Shown piece by piece: positions 22,993 through 34,927 of a stretch of 64,000 bases of DNA. The notes under the pieces are model-generated. The model worked only from the letters and a program-made list of their open reading frames with translations. It was not told the origin of the DNA and did no database searches. The position numbers and the translations under genes were made by a program. Position 1 is the stretch's first letter. Each line of letters starts with the position of its first letter. Where the stretch lies: the NCBI GenBank assembly GCA_022829145.1, contig CM040742.1, positions 47,889,182 through 47,953,181 on the forward strand, written 5' to 3'. The stretch comes from Albula goreensis. Lineage: Eukaryota; Chordata; Actinopteri; Albuliformes; Albulidae.

Positions 22993-25900
22993 CATGTTGA
23001 GAAGATGACTGAAGACCCAAGAGGAACTACAAGCAAAGCATTCTGATATCATTCTGGATTGGCCAGTTGTTCATGCTTGTTGTGCCAGATTTCGAGAAGC
23101 AAATTTTGAGCTCAAAATGACAAAATTTCCCTCAGAACATTTGGAATCCATTTCCTTCAAGTAAATCTCCCTCCTGGAAGAGATATGTTCACATGCACAC
23201 ATTTATGCTTTTTCTATATACCCCATTTACACATAAATATACACCAAACAAGAGGAATCAAATATTTTAGTCCATGTAGCACAATTAGCAGATGTAGTTG
23301 ACGATGAACAGAAAACATGGTTTCATCCACAGCAGTATCTGCAGAGCCGTTGGGCCTTTTCTCTGCTTTGCTGAAGATTTGCAGCCCCAACACTACCATA
23401 TGTATGTTTGGGACTGCCAAAGATCAATGCAATTAACGTACAAGTGTAGGACCAGCTACTGATTACACCCAACATGGGCTGATACTGCGAGAGCTCAGTC
23501 TCTCACACACACACATACACACTCACACACACGCACACACATGCACACAAAGTGGTGTGCTTTTGATATCAGATCATTTTCTGACTTACATGGCTATGAG
23601 CCAGAAGAGGAAAAATGAAAACTGAAGAAATAATAAAGTCAATTCATCTCAGCAAAAAGAGCTAAAACAATTACAAACCCTTAATGAAAAATACAGTTTC
23701 ATTTTGGAGTGAGACTTACAGACCGCTTAAACAATGCCAAGGCGAGTAAAGCCAAAAGCGCTTCAGTAAGTGTTCCTTCAGCTGTAATAAGCTTAAGGAA
23801 ACATGACAGGAGTTACACATGCACCTTTTCAAATAACCTGTACAAACACCTGAGCCAACGGCCCCTGTGCTCTGGGCGCGTGCAGAGAAAGCTTTCCTGC
23901 AGAAGAGACAAGCTGTTAAACAAACAAACCCCTCAGAGGGAAAGAGCAAGGCAAGGCAACTTACTCTGATCAGGGTAATCTCGTGGGGGCTCTGCTAGGG
24001 TCACACTGGGGGCAGAAGCTAGCAAGCCCATCTCATGTGCACTGTTCTAGCCAGGGGAAGTATGACAAATGCAGGCCAAATGTAGCTGTGTGTTTTAATG
24101 GAAAAGTGGCCCAGGGGCTGCTGGGTAGCTTATCCTGATAAGGTACTCTGTAGCCAGGTGTAGCCATTAGCCACTGTTTATAGCTGTGGTTTATGAACCA
24201 ACTGCAATATATGAAAATATGAACTGACTTAAATCGCTAATAAGCTTCCCTTTTCCTATGATGTCCACTCCTGGGACAAACTTGCATGTCTAGGGATTGG
24301 TCGTCTGGCTGTTTTGAACCTCCCCCAGCCAAGAGCCACTCTGTGGCCTAGATCAAAAATATATGAAAGTTTGGACAGTGTTGTAACAAAACACAGAACA
24401 AGAAATGACATCACACACACAGCACTGACAAAATAGAAGTCTTGCATAACATGTCAATCTTCGTATAAGTCCCGGCATTTCCCAGAGAGTTGTCGGGAAT
24501 TTTTTGATCTTCGATGCCGTCTCGTTGCATGCCATCCCGTCATCAGCTCAATCATTCAGTGTTTTGCTCACCAGTGAGAGACAATCCGGCATCACTGTCA
24601 AAACCTTCATATTTTCAACCTAGTCTCCAGGCTGCCAGCTTCTGCACCTCCAAATCATTTTCTACAGTTGACTTGTAACCATGACTGGCCAGATTTAACG
24701 GAAAAGACCTCTTTGTGAAGGCAGTTTCACACCAGCACGTCTGCTTACCCTGTATCTCCATGCATTTCCACGAATAAAATTATTCCAGGTAGCGTGATTA
24801 TGGGAGGCCATTGCATATGTTGACAAATAGATCGACTTACAGCTGTTTGAGTCTGTGTTATTGCTTTCAGTCAACCAGCAGAGTGACAGTGACGCTGCAG
24901 GCCATTAGCTCCAACAACAGAACCAAACAAACACACATGGGGAGACAGACGAATCACTAGCGCTCGGTATCGCCGTCTACTGACAGGTGTGGGAAAGGCA
25001 GATCCACTGGTGTTTAGGTACATCAGGCTGATATGAGGGTTCAGGCTGAGAACTGCGGCCATGCCCATTTTATCAGCGTAAACAGCGACAGGTCTGAACC
25101 TCCTAACCAGCTGCTGTGTTTTCAGATGCGCTGCACCGTCTCCTGATCAAGTGTGGGAAAGACGAGGCAGGAAGAGGCAGGCTACATGCTCGGCGAGCAA
25201 GGGTTAGTTGCAAAGGTCGGATTCCCACTCCGGCTGCAGGCCTCGCATTCACCACTCAACCTGCTGCTTGCTCATGGCAGAAAAGAAAAAAGAAACTCTG
25301 TCAAATTGGCCCTACAGAGAGGAGTGGGAGACTGGGGCAGCGGTAATGAGACCTCTTCATGCTGGACGGGGACTCTCATGACCTTGGGGCCTCACCTCTG
25401 TGACCTTGGGGCCTTACCTCCCCAATGTGATTTGTGATTAATAAATAAGTATGAAAGCTGAGCCTTCGTCATAGACCGCATGTCCAGGTGAGGTCCTGAT
25501 TGTCCAGACTGACAGGCTGAATAGTCTCAGTGATCAGTCAAAAGGATGAGCTCGTTAGCTCATAAAGTAGGAGTATTATCACAGAGAATCCAGACAGGAG
25601 CATGGTGTGAGGGACGATTCCAAGTGCAAGCTTGAAGTAATTTAATGACAGACTCCTGTGTCTGAGTTCTCGTCTCTTCGTCGCCCGCTATCCTGCATGT
25701 GTGCAGGGCTTTGAGTCCTTTTGGTTCCCCTGTGTGTGTGTTGTCACAATGTGTTCCCATAATGCACTGGGTGATGTCACTAATATGCATTCCCACAGTT
25801 TTTCTGCTGGTTTACAGCCAGTAATAACATGCATTCAGGCGGAGCGTTTTCACGTTTAAACCGAACTGCTTGTCAAAGCGTGTAACGCCAAGCAGCAATC

Positions 25901-27879
25901 GCAGAACCAACGATTTCACAAGGACTTAAACACGGAGAAGGGTGTGCAGAGAGGTACAGAAATCAGGTCATTTATATCAATTCAATATTTAATCCAAAAA
26001 AATACTTAGAATCATTAATTGAATTTCATTTCCTAAAGTGTGACAGTGTAGATACTGTGTCTTTGGTTTAGCGCTAAATGGGGCTCTTTTGAGGAATTGT
26101 GTCAATTACGTTTTAGATCGATTTAAGCAAGATAAAATGATAAGGCCTGTCATTTTCCACGATTTCATGCCTCTAAGGTAATTATACAATGATATAGCAT
26201 TAGCATAATCTTTAGGAGGTGCATTTACACATGATTCATAGGCAAAGGTGAGGTAGGACACATCGGACTGATTCAGATTCAGCAGCATGGCTGTTTGAAC
26301 AGAATACACTGAAGAGCTGCTAAATTAAAGTGGAAACGCTCTTCCAAAGGAAATCTTTTAAAATAAATAAAGAAGGGCCTTCACGGATCTCAAAAGTAAC
26401 ATAAGTGGCCAGGACTCATCCCCCTCTCCTGTTACTGCGTGTAATTTGCAACTTTTAAAGGCGATTTGTGACCAAACATTGATTTTAAATAATGTGTCTG
26501 CTCTGTGCGGTGATTCCATCTCATCCTGGAAACGGTGCCCTCGTACTAACTGTCCAGACAAGTCGTTATGTAGAGCTCAAATCACCACATGAATACAGAC
26601 ACATACAATGGGCTTTTGTGTAAACCACAGTGAGCAAGGCCATGTTTCCAAAATGACATTCAAAAAAATAAGAGGCTGTGATATGCAGTGATGTCACTTT
26701 GATGATGTCACATTTTGGACACTTGAGGTAAACTGCTGCACACCCTCCTCCACTTCATATTCAGAGGTTTGAGTCCAGAAATCACCAACAAACAAAAAAA
26801 AAACCTACAATATGTTGTGATATTAAGGTCACATTTCAAATGTTCACATGGGGAGAAACAAAACAAAAACATGGTCTGATAACATTACTTATGTTTCAAC
26901 AATACATTGTAATGTGGTATTAATATATGTATTTGACAACTGAGACTGTGTATGCAAGAGAGCCCAACATACTGACAACCTTTTAAATAATGAATCCATA
27001 TAGTTTCCTTTATTCCAGTGGGAATGTTTGCGTGCACACATGCATGCGTTAAAGCTTGTGGGTTTTGGGAGAGAGGGGAGGGAAAGGGGAAGACAAATCA
27101 ATGCTTAACCAAAATCACACTAACAGTAGGAAGAGACACAGAAGCATAACTGAATGGTTCACGGTTTGTTTTGGAAACCATATTCTGCTCTGGCCTTCTC
27201 AGTGTTAACCTTATTAAATCAAAGCTTGGCAGATGACTATAGCACTGATCGCAGCCTCCAACAACGCCTGAGGATTTTGGCAGGATGGAAGCGTGAGAGT
27301 TTCAGCCCTGTTGGTTGTGGTATTTACAGCCGGCCCTGAACCCTCCATGATCTGATAGAGCAAAGTGCTCCTCTAATTACAGGAGGTACGGAGGATGAAG
27401 GATGAAATCCCATTGTGTGAGCTGCACTGAAAGGGCCTGTCATGTTTACGGAAACAGCAGAGATGGAAATACCAAGGGTTATTATAGCATGAAAGAGAAC
27501 GGCAAACAAAATATTCATTTCAACAAGACGTTTTCAAGGCCATTCTGCATCATTGAAAGAGCGGTAATAGTAATTCTGCTCTGCACCATTTACCAACAAA
27601 ACAAAGTGAGCAGCTGTAGTGTATGTTTTTTTTAAAACTATTGCCAAGATGCCACTTAAGTGGTGCCATGTTTCAAAACTTTTAAACTCTAAACTCCATT
27701 AATCAGCTGCAATATATGTATGCATAGCTTCCTAAATACATGTCTCCTCATCAAGTCTACTGCATCTGTAATTTTATTGCATCTATTTTCCAATATGTTT
27801 GCAATTGCCATTATATCAAGTGAGACAATGAAAACGCAAAATCACAGTTCAAAAAACCACTCACCAAAAGGTATTCTTA
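22993..27879. other. Unique intergenic sequence
   Basis: No gene is recognised. It holds a CA microsatellite at 23504-23550. Roughly 25080-25430 has balanced composition and some CpG. It includes the adjacent duplication ACCTTGGGGCCTCACCTC / ACCTTGGGGCCTTACCTC near 25380-25422. Otherwise no motif, repeat family or exon signature is evident. Confidence 0.5.
23504..23550. repeat. CA dinucleotide microsatellite
   Basis: A CA-rich run with TA, TC and GC interruptions, about 47 bp. Confidence 0.9.
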
Positions 27880-28400
27880 GAACCGCTATATTCCCACTCC
27901 TAAGTACTCTGTGCACCCTTCTGGGAAGCAACAAAGAAAATACCCAGCAAATTGGGATGGAGAAGGAAAAAGGTAGTGAGAGCCACCATAAAAGCATCTA
28001 CCAAACAGACTTGGAGAAAAACATACACTGAAAAAGGAAAAATGAGAATGAAGAGAGCTTTTAATTCACTTTGAGTTATTTTTGTGAAATAAAATTTGGG
28101 GTTCTGCTCAGACAAAACTCTCCCTCTTTGAGGTGGTTCTGTACCTGAGCTTTAGAAAAAAGAGGAGAGGAGAGGAGAGAGAGGAGAGGAGAGGAGAGGA
28201 GAGGAGAGGGGGGGAAAAAAACTCAAACTATTCTTTCAAAACATTAATCTTTCCAGTGGGACTGAGCAATACCAGAATAGCAGGTGCGGCACCACTCCCC
28301 TCCCCCCCACAGGTGGACTATATCAAACAGGCTCATTCCATTAACCAATTAACAAGCAGGTGGCTCCACCCACCTACCAGCCTCAGCTCAGAACACAGAA
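27880..28400. repeat. Dispersed repeat, copy 2
   Basis: GTGCACCCTTCTGGGAAGC near 27910 parallels GAGCACCCTTCTGGGAGGT near 1110. GGGACTGAGCAATACCAGAA near 28259 parallels 2000. GGTGGCTCCACCCACCTACC near 28359 parallels 2332. Order and spacing agree with copy 1, allowing for the purine microsatellite inserted at 28161. No coding frame is recognisable. Confidence 0.6.
28161..28214. repeat. Purine-only GAGAG microsatellite
   Basis: AGAGG/GAGAG units form a 54-bp strand without pyrimidines, continuing into GGGGGGGAAAAAAA. Homopurine tracts of this kind can form triplex DNA. Confidence 0.9.
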
Positions 28401-28418
28401 ACCAGCTACCCATAGCAA

Positions 28419-28620
28419 CAGGGGTGTCAAACTCCAGGCCTGGAGGGCCACAGTGTTTGCAGGTTTTTGTTTCTTTCAATTGGTGGCAAATTTAGGCCCT
28501 GGAAACCAGGTGTGTGGACACTTTAGCCAATCAATGAATTAAATTAATCAATTAAGCACTGAAATGGATGATGAAACAGGAGACACTGAAGCCCCTCAGG
28601 ACCTGAGTTTGACACCAGTG
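28419..28620. mobile_element. hAT-superfamily MITE
   Basis: It starts CAGGGGTGTCAAACTCCAGG and ends ACCTGAGTTTGACACCAGTG, inverted termini of the hAT type widespread in fish. The flanks CATAGCAA (28411-28418) and TATAACAA (28621-28628) agree at 6 of 8 positions, consistent with an aged 8-bp target duplication. Length is 202 bp with no coding capacity. Confidence 0.75.
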
Positions 28621-28628
28621 TATAACAA

Positions 28629-31600
28629 TATTGCATCACAAAGGGCACCTAGGTTACCATACCTGGGATCAAATTACATCAAAGAGGGTTCCTAGGTTAC
28701 CATGACAATCAGCAGTCATGGAGCAGTGGAATAAAGAGTTGCACAGTGATAGACCAGTGTCCCATAATACTTCACCTTCCCCAAACATATCTGAGTTATT
28801 TACCATTCCCCCAGACTGAATGGTCTATGGTCCTCTGTACATCCTAGTATTCACGTTTTCAAGTGATAAAACACACACCATGCTAGACATGCATTTTGCC
28901 TCTCATTTAGACTGAAACTCACCATTCAGCCTAATCCATCTAGTCTCTTATGGTCTAATACTAGACGAAAAGGCCAGATTTAGGAACTAATTTCAACATA
29001 GTATAATATACGCAAATACTTATCAAATGCAGATAATTCAAATCTATTGCATGATTTCTGTTTGAATTATTATTTGTTTGTGGGTGTTTTCCCCATTGAT
29101 TTACCAGCATTTCTGCTATTTTATTTTGTTTCAGCAATTATGAGAATACTGTCATGGTATTTTGTTACCAGGTTTTTTGTTTTGCTACATGAACTGACTA
29201 AAAAGAATGCACAATTTAAGGTTTTAACATTTTAAGAGGCTTTGCCCCAGCGGGATAAAAAAGATTAATCAAAGACTAGTCAACAGTGACAGCCTGATAA
29301 ACAATATATAAAACACATTTTCATAGAAACACACATACATTCAGAGGCTCAGATGCCTGTGATTGTAAATTCCCCCAGGTGTATTTAAACTAAGCATGCC
29401 CTTGACAACAGGGAGGTATTTCAGATATTGAGATTAATGACTTAGCCAGCTAACTTCTGAAAATAATTTAGAACAACTCAGCCTTTGAACCCCACCTTAA
29501 ATCTTGTCACCAACCAATTAGCCTCACTTTGAATCAAAAGTCACATCGTCCTAACCAATAACGTAGGATGTTCTTAAATATATGCTGAGCGAGAAATATT
29601 ACCCTGGTAATGCAGTTTATATGCTTTTATCCTAAAGAAATAAACATTATTTATTTGCACGTGGATGTCAAATAAGTTATAAAATAAACAGGGCATAAAT
29701 GTAAAATGCAGAATTAAAAAAATAAAATGATTAGCAGTCAGGCCTACATATTTGCAGTGAAGCCCTGTAGTCATTAGATTGGTGAGAATCACACTGCTGT
29801 TCATTGAACACGAACAAAAACGAACTGATGTTTTCATTTCTGTGATTTGATACCCAATTTATCTGCCCAGTGATTCTTCCAGCATGCAATTAAAACCAAT
29901 AACATACTTCATAAAGAAAATTCAGCAAATACATTTCACATATTACATCTTTTAAAAAAAAAAAAAAAAGACAGACATTTGAAAATCTAAGTGCTTTTAA
30001 CAAGGGGTATATGATTTTGTAAAACAGACATTATATTAAAATGAATTTTGGGGCTAAATCCATTCCAGAATTACATGCTGCTGAAGTGTGTTTTCCACAC
30101 AATGACTGACTCTCTGAAGCACATGGATTTTAACACTGATCATACACCCCTCAGGTCTGTAAAATGTGAAACTCAAGTAGTTTAATGGCAGTTCAAAGGC
30201 AGCAGTGCGCTAACAAGATGGTGGGCTTGGATTTGGCCAATCCTCCAAGAATCTCTCCACACACAGCTAATTTCAAGCAGAAAATTTAACAATGAGCATC
30301 AAAATAAACACAATTTGGGTGAATGTCTGGCACTCACCAAAAAAGAAGTTGTAAATGACACTTTTGATGGTGTTAACATCCAAACTTAACGCCAAAATCT
30401 GTTGTGATCGTGACAGAAGCCATGGTTATACTTTCTGAAATGAACGTCTGAAATTTAACTCATTTGGATTTGCTGCGTAAGATATCCTGTTTTTGGTAAT
30501 TGTTAATGTGACACAGTGACCTGCCATGCAAGGATGGCAGCTCGCTCTATGGCATAAAGACCCTGTGAAGCAGGTCTGCAGGAAGCGGCTCGTTTTGGGG
30601 CGTAAGGACCCTGTGAACCAGGTCTGCATGCATTTGACATCAGTGTCACTTTATAGAACAATGCAGCTTCAACTTCAGCAGGACTGCTGTGATTTCTGCA
30701 ATGGGAAAGGTCACGGTCATCTGCCCGCCAGCCATTTTGCCATTTCCCTTCTTCATGAACGTGGCAGTTTTTTTTTTATTTGCTGCGAAGAAAATGTATT
30801 TGTTGACTTGGTGAAATCATATCCAGGTGTATCTTGACTTGTTGTTGGTGTGTGCTAGAAAATACCAACGATCTTTGAGGCATATGGGTCTCTTTATCTG
30901 TGTCGGGATGACAGCTCTCATCCTGGACATGTTCTGGGATTTTGTTCCATCTGAGCTCTTGATTACAGTTTGATAAACTAAGTGCCTGGGTCTGAATATT
31001 CAGAGAGTGATGAATGAAACTCCTCCAGCTCCACCACACAGTCACCTGCGTTCAGCAAGCCTGGCGATTAATGACATAACTCAATTAAGGGTTCTAATCA
31101 GGACCAGGTTTGCCCACGGCCTTGTGCATATGCACAGTAACCCCACAAATGATTATTCAGATTTCACTTTCACACGTTTATTGCCCTTGGATGCCCTTGT
31201 ATGCGTGATTACTCACTGTGCCCAGGTGTTTGCGTCACACATAAGGGAGCACTGGGCTTTCTGGAGGTCAGACACACTTTATAAAGGAATGGGACCAGTG
31301 CAGACCAGGGTTTGGGTCAGCCCATGTATGCAATGCAGGAGAAGTCATTGTCAGACAACACTGAATGCATTTAAAAGGGGTTTAATGTGATGTGGCAAGC
31401 AGTATATCAGTACAGATATTTGATCTTGGGCTTGGATTTCTGAGGGGGGCAGCATCATGGGTAAGGTAAAACCCCACTGGACCTCTGGAACAGAAGGTGA
31501 AATGCAGAAGAATGAGAAGTAGCCATGAATGTTGAGATATGGACAGGGGGATGGGGGGACGGGGGGAAGGGATGTCAGAAGCAGTGAGTGTGTTTGGAAA

Positions 31601-32567
31601 GAAGGCACGTAGCAATTTAACACCTGCATGGAAATCTGCATTGGACAGAGAGAGAGATATTTGAGTGAGGAGTTGTGTGTTTCTCCTCAACTTTTGCACA
31701 AAGGCTTGTTCTGAGGACGTGCACTCCAACTATCACCTACAAATGTGTCCGGTCCAGAAATACACAAACGCTGAAATGTAAGTGAATGTAAGTCTCTCTG
31801 ACCTTTTTGCCTTGTGCAGCATCTGTAATTTGGCTTGATTACCCAGCTGCATGACTGCACATTTTTGATAACAATAGATGCATTATAGATACATGAATAG
31901 AACCCTTTTCAAATTACAGTCTTTATCAAAATGAAGAATTAAACCATTCCGTTTTTTGTTCTGGGCGAGTAATGAAAACAAAAACGACATATTTTTCCTA
32001 TTAGCAAAGCGGATATTGATCACAGTGCAGTGTGCCGAAAATAAGGTGATACTCATCTAATCTTCACAGCCACTCAAGAGGGACTGTCAGAAAGACAGAG
32101 ATCAAACCAATGCACAACAAAGAGTTATTTATAAAAGCATTGTCACCATAGTTACCGTGTCATGTCTTCTTGCACATCCTCATATTTCATTTTAAACCTC
32201 CCCAGAAGTGATAATGACAGTGTGATGTGAACTGCAGTAAAATGACAGTAAATACAGCCTACAGACAGCTGCTATTAACTATGTCACAATTAAAGTCGTT
32301 ATTTTGACACAGGTGACAATTGCATTGAAAATGAAAATGTGGCACCATACAGGTACAGGGATCATAAAATCTATTTATGGCTTCAACTTTCATTTTCAAT
32401 CTATAAAAAAAAGCTAGTGATGCCTCAAGACGAGTTTACTTAATGTGTGTGCGCACGCAACACACGCAGAAAGAGCTAATATGACTGATCTCCTCTGCAT
32501 ATCAAAAACAAAATCAAAAAGGTTTGCTGTTGATATTAACAGGGCAGGCAGTAATTAGAAATGATGT
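28629..32567. other. Unique AT-rich intergenic sequence
   Basis: No gene is recognised. It contains a two-copy 48-bp duplication at 30551-30646 and an A16 run near 29953. A 127-residue plus frame at 31007-31390 and two overlapping minus frames at 31351-31729 have no recognisable motifs. Confidence 0.5.
30551..30646. repeat. Two-copy 48-bp tandem duplication
   Basis: GGCATAAAGACCCTGTGAAG at 30551 recurs as GGCGTAAGGACCCTGTGAAC at 30599, each followed by CAGGTCTGCA. Confidence 0.75.
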
Positions 32568-32879
32568 TTACACTCTCACAATTAACATGTGTGTTCCCTT
32601 TGGTACCCTAAACAAGTAGCCTTCTGTCAAGGTACCATTCCCGGAGAGTCCACGGTAATTTGCTGACCAGTGATAAAATGACCCACCATGGTTTAAGGGA
32701 TATGTTTGATAGCTTGTATCTGCTGGAAAATATACTTTTCTCCTGAACTTCATTTGACAGTATCGCTTCAATCCATCAGTCTTGTTTTCAGAGTACTTTT
32801 TACAAACTGATTTGCTACACAACACTTCGGTATTGACATTTTCCAAGAAAAGAATGAAAACAAACCAGAGTGGAGCCAT
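32568..32879 (-). CDS. Hypothetical 103-residue ORF with signal-peptide-like start (doubtful)
   Basis: The frame begins at an ATG in favourable Kozak context (AAAATGG, A at -3 and G at +4). The first about 18 residues are hydrophobic (MAPLWFVFILFLENVN), like a signal peptide. The rest is basic and polar, with three cysteines at about 21, 26 and 42 and NKT and NGT sequons. I recognise no domain. No nearby polyadenylation signal or promoter is visible. The 3' part overlaps the palindromic words GGTACCCT and AAGGTACC, seen in some fish repeats, so chance or repeat origin is more likely than a gene. Confidence 0.12.
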   Translation of the reverse strand: MAPLWFVFILFLENVNTEVLCSKSVCKKYSENKTDGLKRYCQMKFRRKVYFPADTSYQTYPLNHGGSFYHWSANYRGLSGNGTLTEGYLFRVPKGTHMLIVRV

Positions 32880-34170
32880 TTTGGGAAAATTTTCCTCTTC
32901 GGTTTTGACAACCTTACACTAAAATTTCTAAAACACAGAGAATGTCACTCATGTTTGGCGTCACTCAGTACTTTTTGGAAAAAATGTTCACCTTGTATTT
33001 CTGAATTTCTGTCCATTTTCTGTGTTTTTTAGAGAGCCAGACAAACATGTGCATGGACTGGGAGAATGGGAGGTCATGAGCCTAATGTTTGGCAGAGAGC
33101 AACCAGTGAGCATCAATGACACATCGACTCCAACCAATCAGTGTGTTTCTTTGCAGGGAGCTAAATTTTCATTGGCTTAAGTCAGTGATTTCATCAATGG
33201 CTCATTTTAGCTCCACCCATTACAGGGAACTTGTGCCTTTCCTTGTTGGTCCAAATGAGTGATGTTTATTGACCAATGGGGGCACATTTCATACTCCCTG
33301 CTGACATCAGAAGCAACTGAAAGGAGGATAAGTGGTGGAGTGTATAATCTAGGGCTGCGGTCAAATACTTTTTGCATAGGAAGGTTCCTGACTGAATGAA
33401 ATGACCCGGAAGTATGTAATTGGCAGCCCTGAAAAGAGCGGTTTTCGAATTCTCCAAGCACTGAGGAAAGGTGCTTTAATGCTGGACCATCTCCTTTAGC
33501 AAAGGGTACACTGGACCATCCTTTACAAAAGGGAAGGAGATAATGTTGCCCCACAATTCCTTGCGTCAGAACCATTTGGCCATTCACGAAAACAAATGAC
33601 CAACATGATCAACAACTTATGCCTTTCTTGCATACATTTAACAATTATTTTCATACAATCATACTAATTGGGATTCATATCGATAAATAGGAGTGGACAG
33701 GAAGGTGAACTTGAGCAACCATTCTCAATGTGACAGCCATTTCGTTTCACTTTTGTGACTGGTAGTGTATATTCCCTTTTACCCCAGAGGCGCCATAAAG
33801 GGCTATATCTACTTCGGGATTGCATACTAGCTTCTGCTTAATTATTTATTCAGTGTATTATATTATTATTGTTTGTTTGATTTGGCTTGGCTGGTACAAG
33901 CATATGCTAAAGCTGTAACCCAATCCTAAATCAGTACCCCTTACTGTGAGACACATGAAAATTGGCACTGATCTCAGATCAGTTCTACAGGTATGCTCAT
34001 AATAGATACTGTCAGGGTATAAACAGGGGGACACAGATCCTATATCAGCATCTTAGTCTCTGCAGGGGGTCAGGTGAGCTGCTAGATGTGGCAGAGGGGC
34101 GGGGTACAGTGTGTACCTGCCCCAGGTGGAGTCAGCAGGTTGCAGGTCTCTGGTGTGCACACAACCAGAG
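32880..34170. other. Unique and possibly repeat-derived intergenic sequence
   Basis: No gene is recognised. Around 33350-33570 the sequence looks repeat-like: TGGACCATCTCCTTTAGCAA is followed 31 bp later by TGGACCATCCTTTACAAAAG, and a 126-residue minus frame crosses it. Its family is not identified. Nothing specific is seen in the remainder. Confidence 0.4.
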
Positions 34171-34475
34171 CAGCATTCTCTAAACTCAGCCCCAGGGCAC
34201 CCCTGTGATTGCAGGTCTTCCATCCAGACCAAAATTACAAGCTGAGAATTACAAGCTGTGTATAGTTTTTAATCAGACATGGTTAATTTCTATTGAAAGC
34301 TGATTTACCCTCTAAACTCCATATTACATTAAGAATAGCTTCATTTTCTGGAACACGCTCCACGGAAGATAATTCCTTCAGAATTATAATTGATGCAATC
34401 ATCGACTGACAGGTGAAATCAATTTCCTGCTAGAAGTGTGAAAAACTGATCCTCAGGGTTTGGATGAAAACCCAT
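34171..34475. mobile_element. hAT-type MITE fragment, same group as 1237-1693
   Basis: The left side CAGCATTCTCTAAACTCAGC resembles the CAGTGGTTTCAAAACCTGG terminus. Internal words AATCAGACA, TTCATTTTCTG, CAGGTGAAATCAAT and AGAAGTGTG parallel those in 1237-1693. A right end with a matching 8-bp duplication could not be fixed. Confidence 0.5.
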
Positions 34476-34906
34476 AGAACTGAAGAGGATGGCCATATGG
34501 GAGCTGGTGGATCTATGGAAAAAGGTAGTGCCCTTTCATCCTTCTCTGCAGCCTTAAAAAAAACAGCTACACTTGGGTCTCAGCCCGAGGCCTGGCATAG
34601 GAGGAGTAATAAATAATAATAGCCTGCCATTAGCCACTAAAACCCCCCCACACCCCCACAAGTATAAGCCCCTAATCTGAATGAGCTCCAACATGTGCAG
34701 AGCTGGGCAACAAACCCACATACTCCTTAACTGCTAATGCCGAGTAATGAATGCCTTTTCAATAGACAAGGAAAAATATCGCCCCCCCCCAGAAAAAAGT
34801 GAAGCTCAGGAAATTTGCATAGGAACTTTAGGATTTTAAAAACGCCATAGCCTGCAGGGCTAGGCCATCATATCTGCTAACCAAAATGTCTTGCAGAGAC
34901 TGGAAC

Positions 34907-34927
34907 TAGAGATGGGCGAAATGAGAC
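34907..34927 (+). repeat. Left terminal inverted repeat of the 6.2-kb hAT-like element
   Basis: TAGAGATGGGCGAAATGAG pairs with the inverse of 41116-41136. It differs by an extra G, a T/C substitution near the end and one A/T change at position 4. Confidence 0.75.

Noticed and set aside
22510-23052. Minus-strand frames with long histidine or serine/proline runs
   Set aside because: They are created by the TGA/TGG trinucleotide array. The flanking sequence shows no domain or gene structure.
33207-33587. 126-residue minus frame
   Set aside because: The sequence contains an internal duplication and looks repeat-derived. No domain was recognised.
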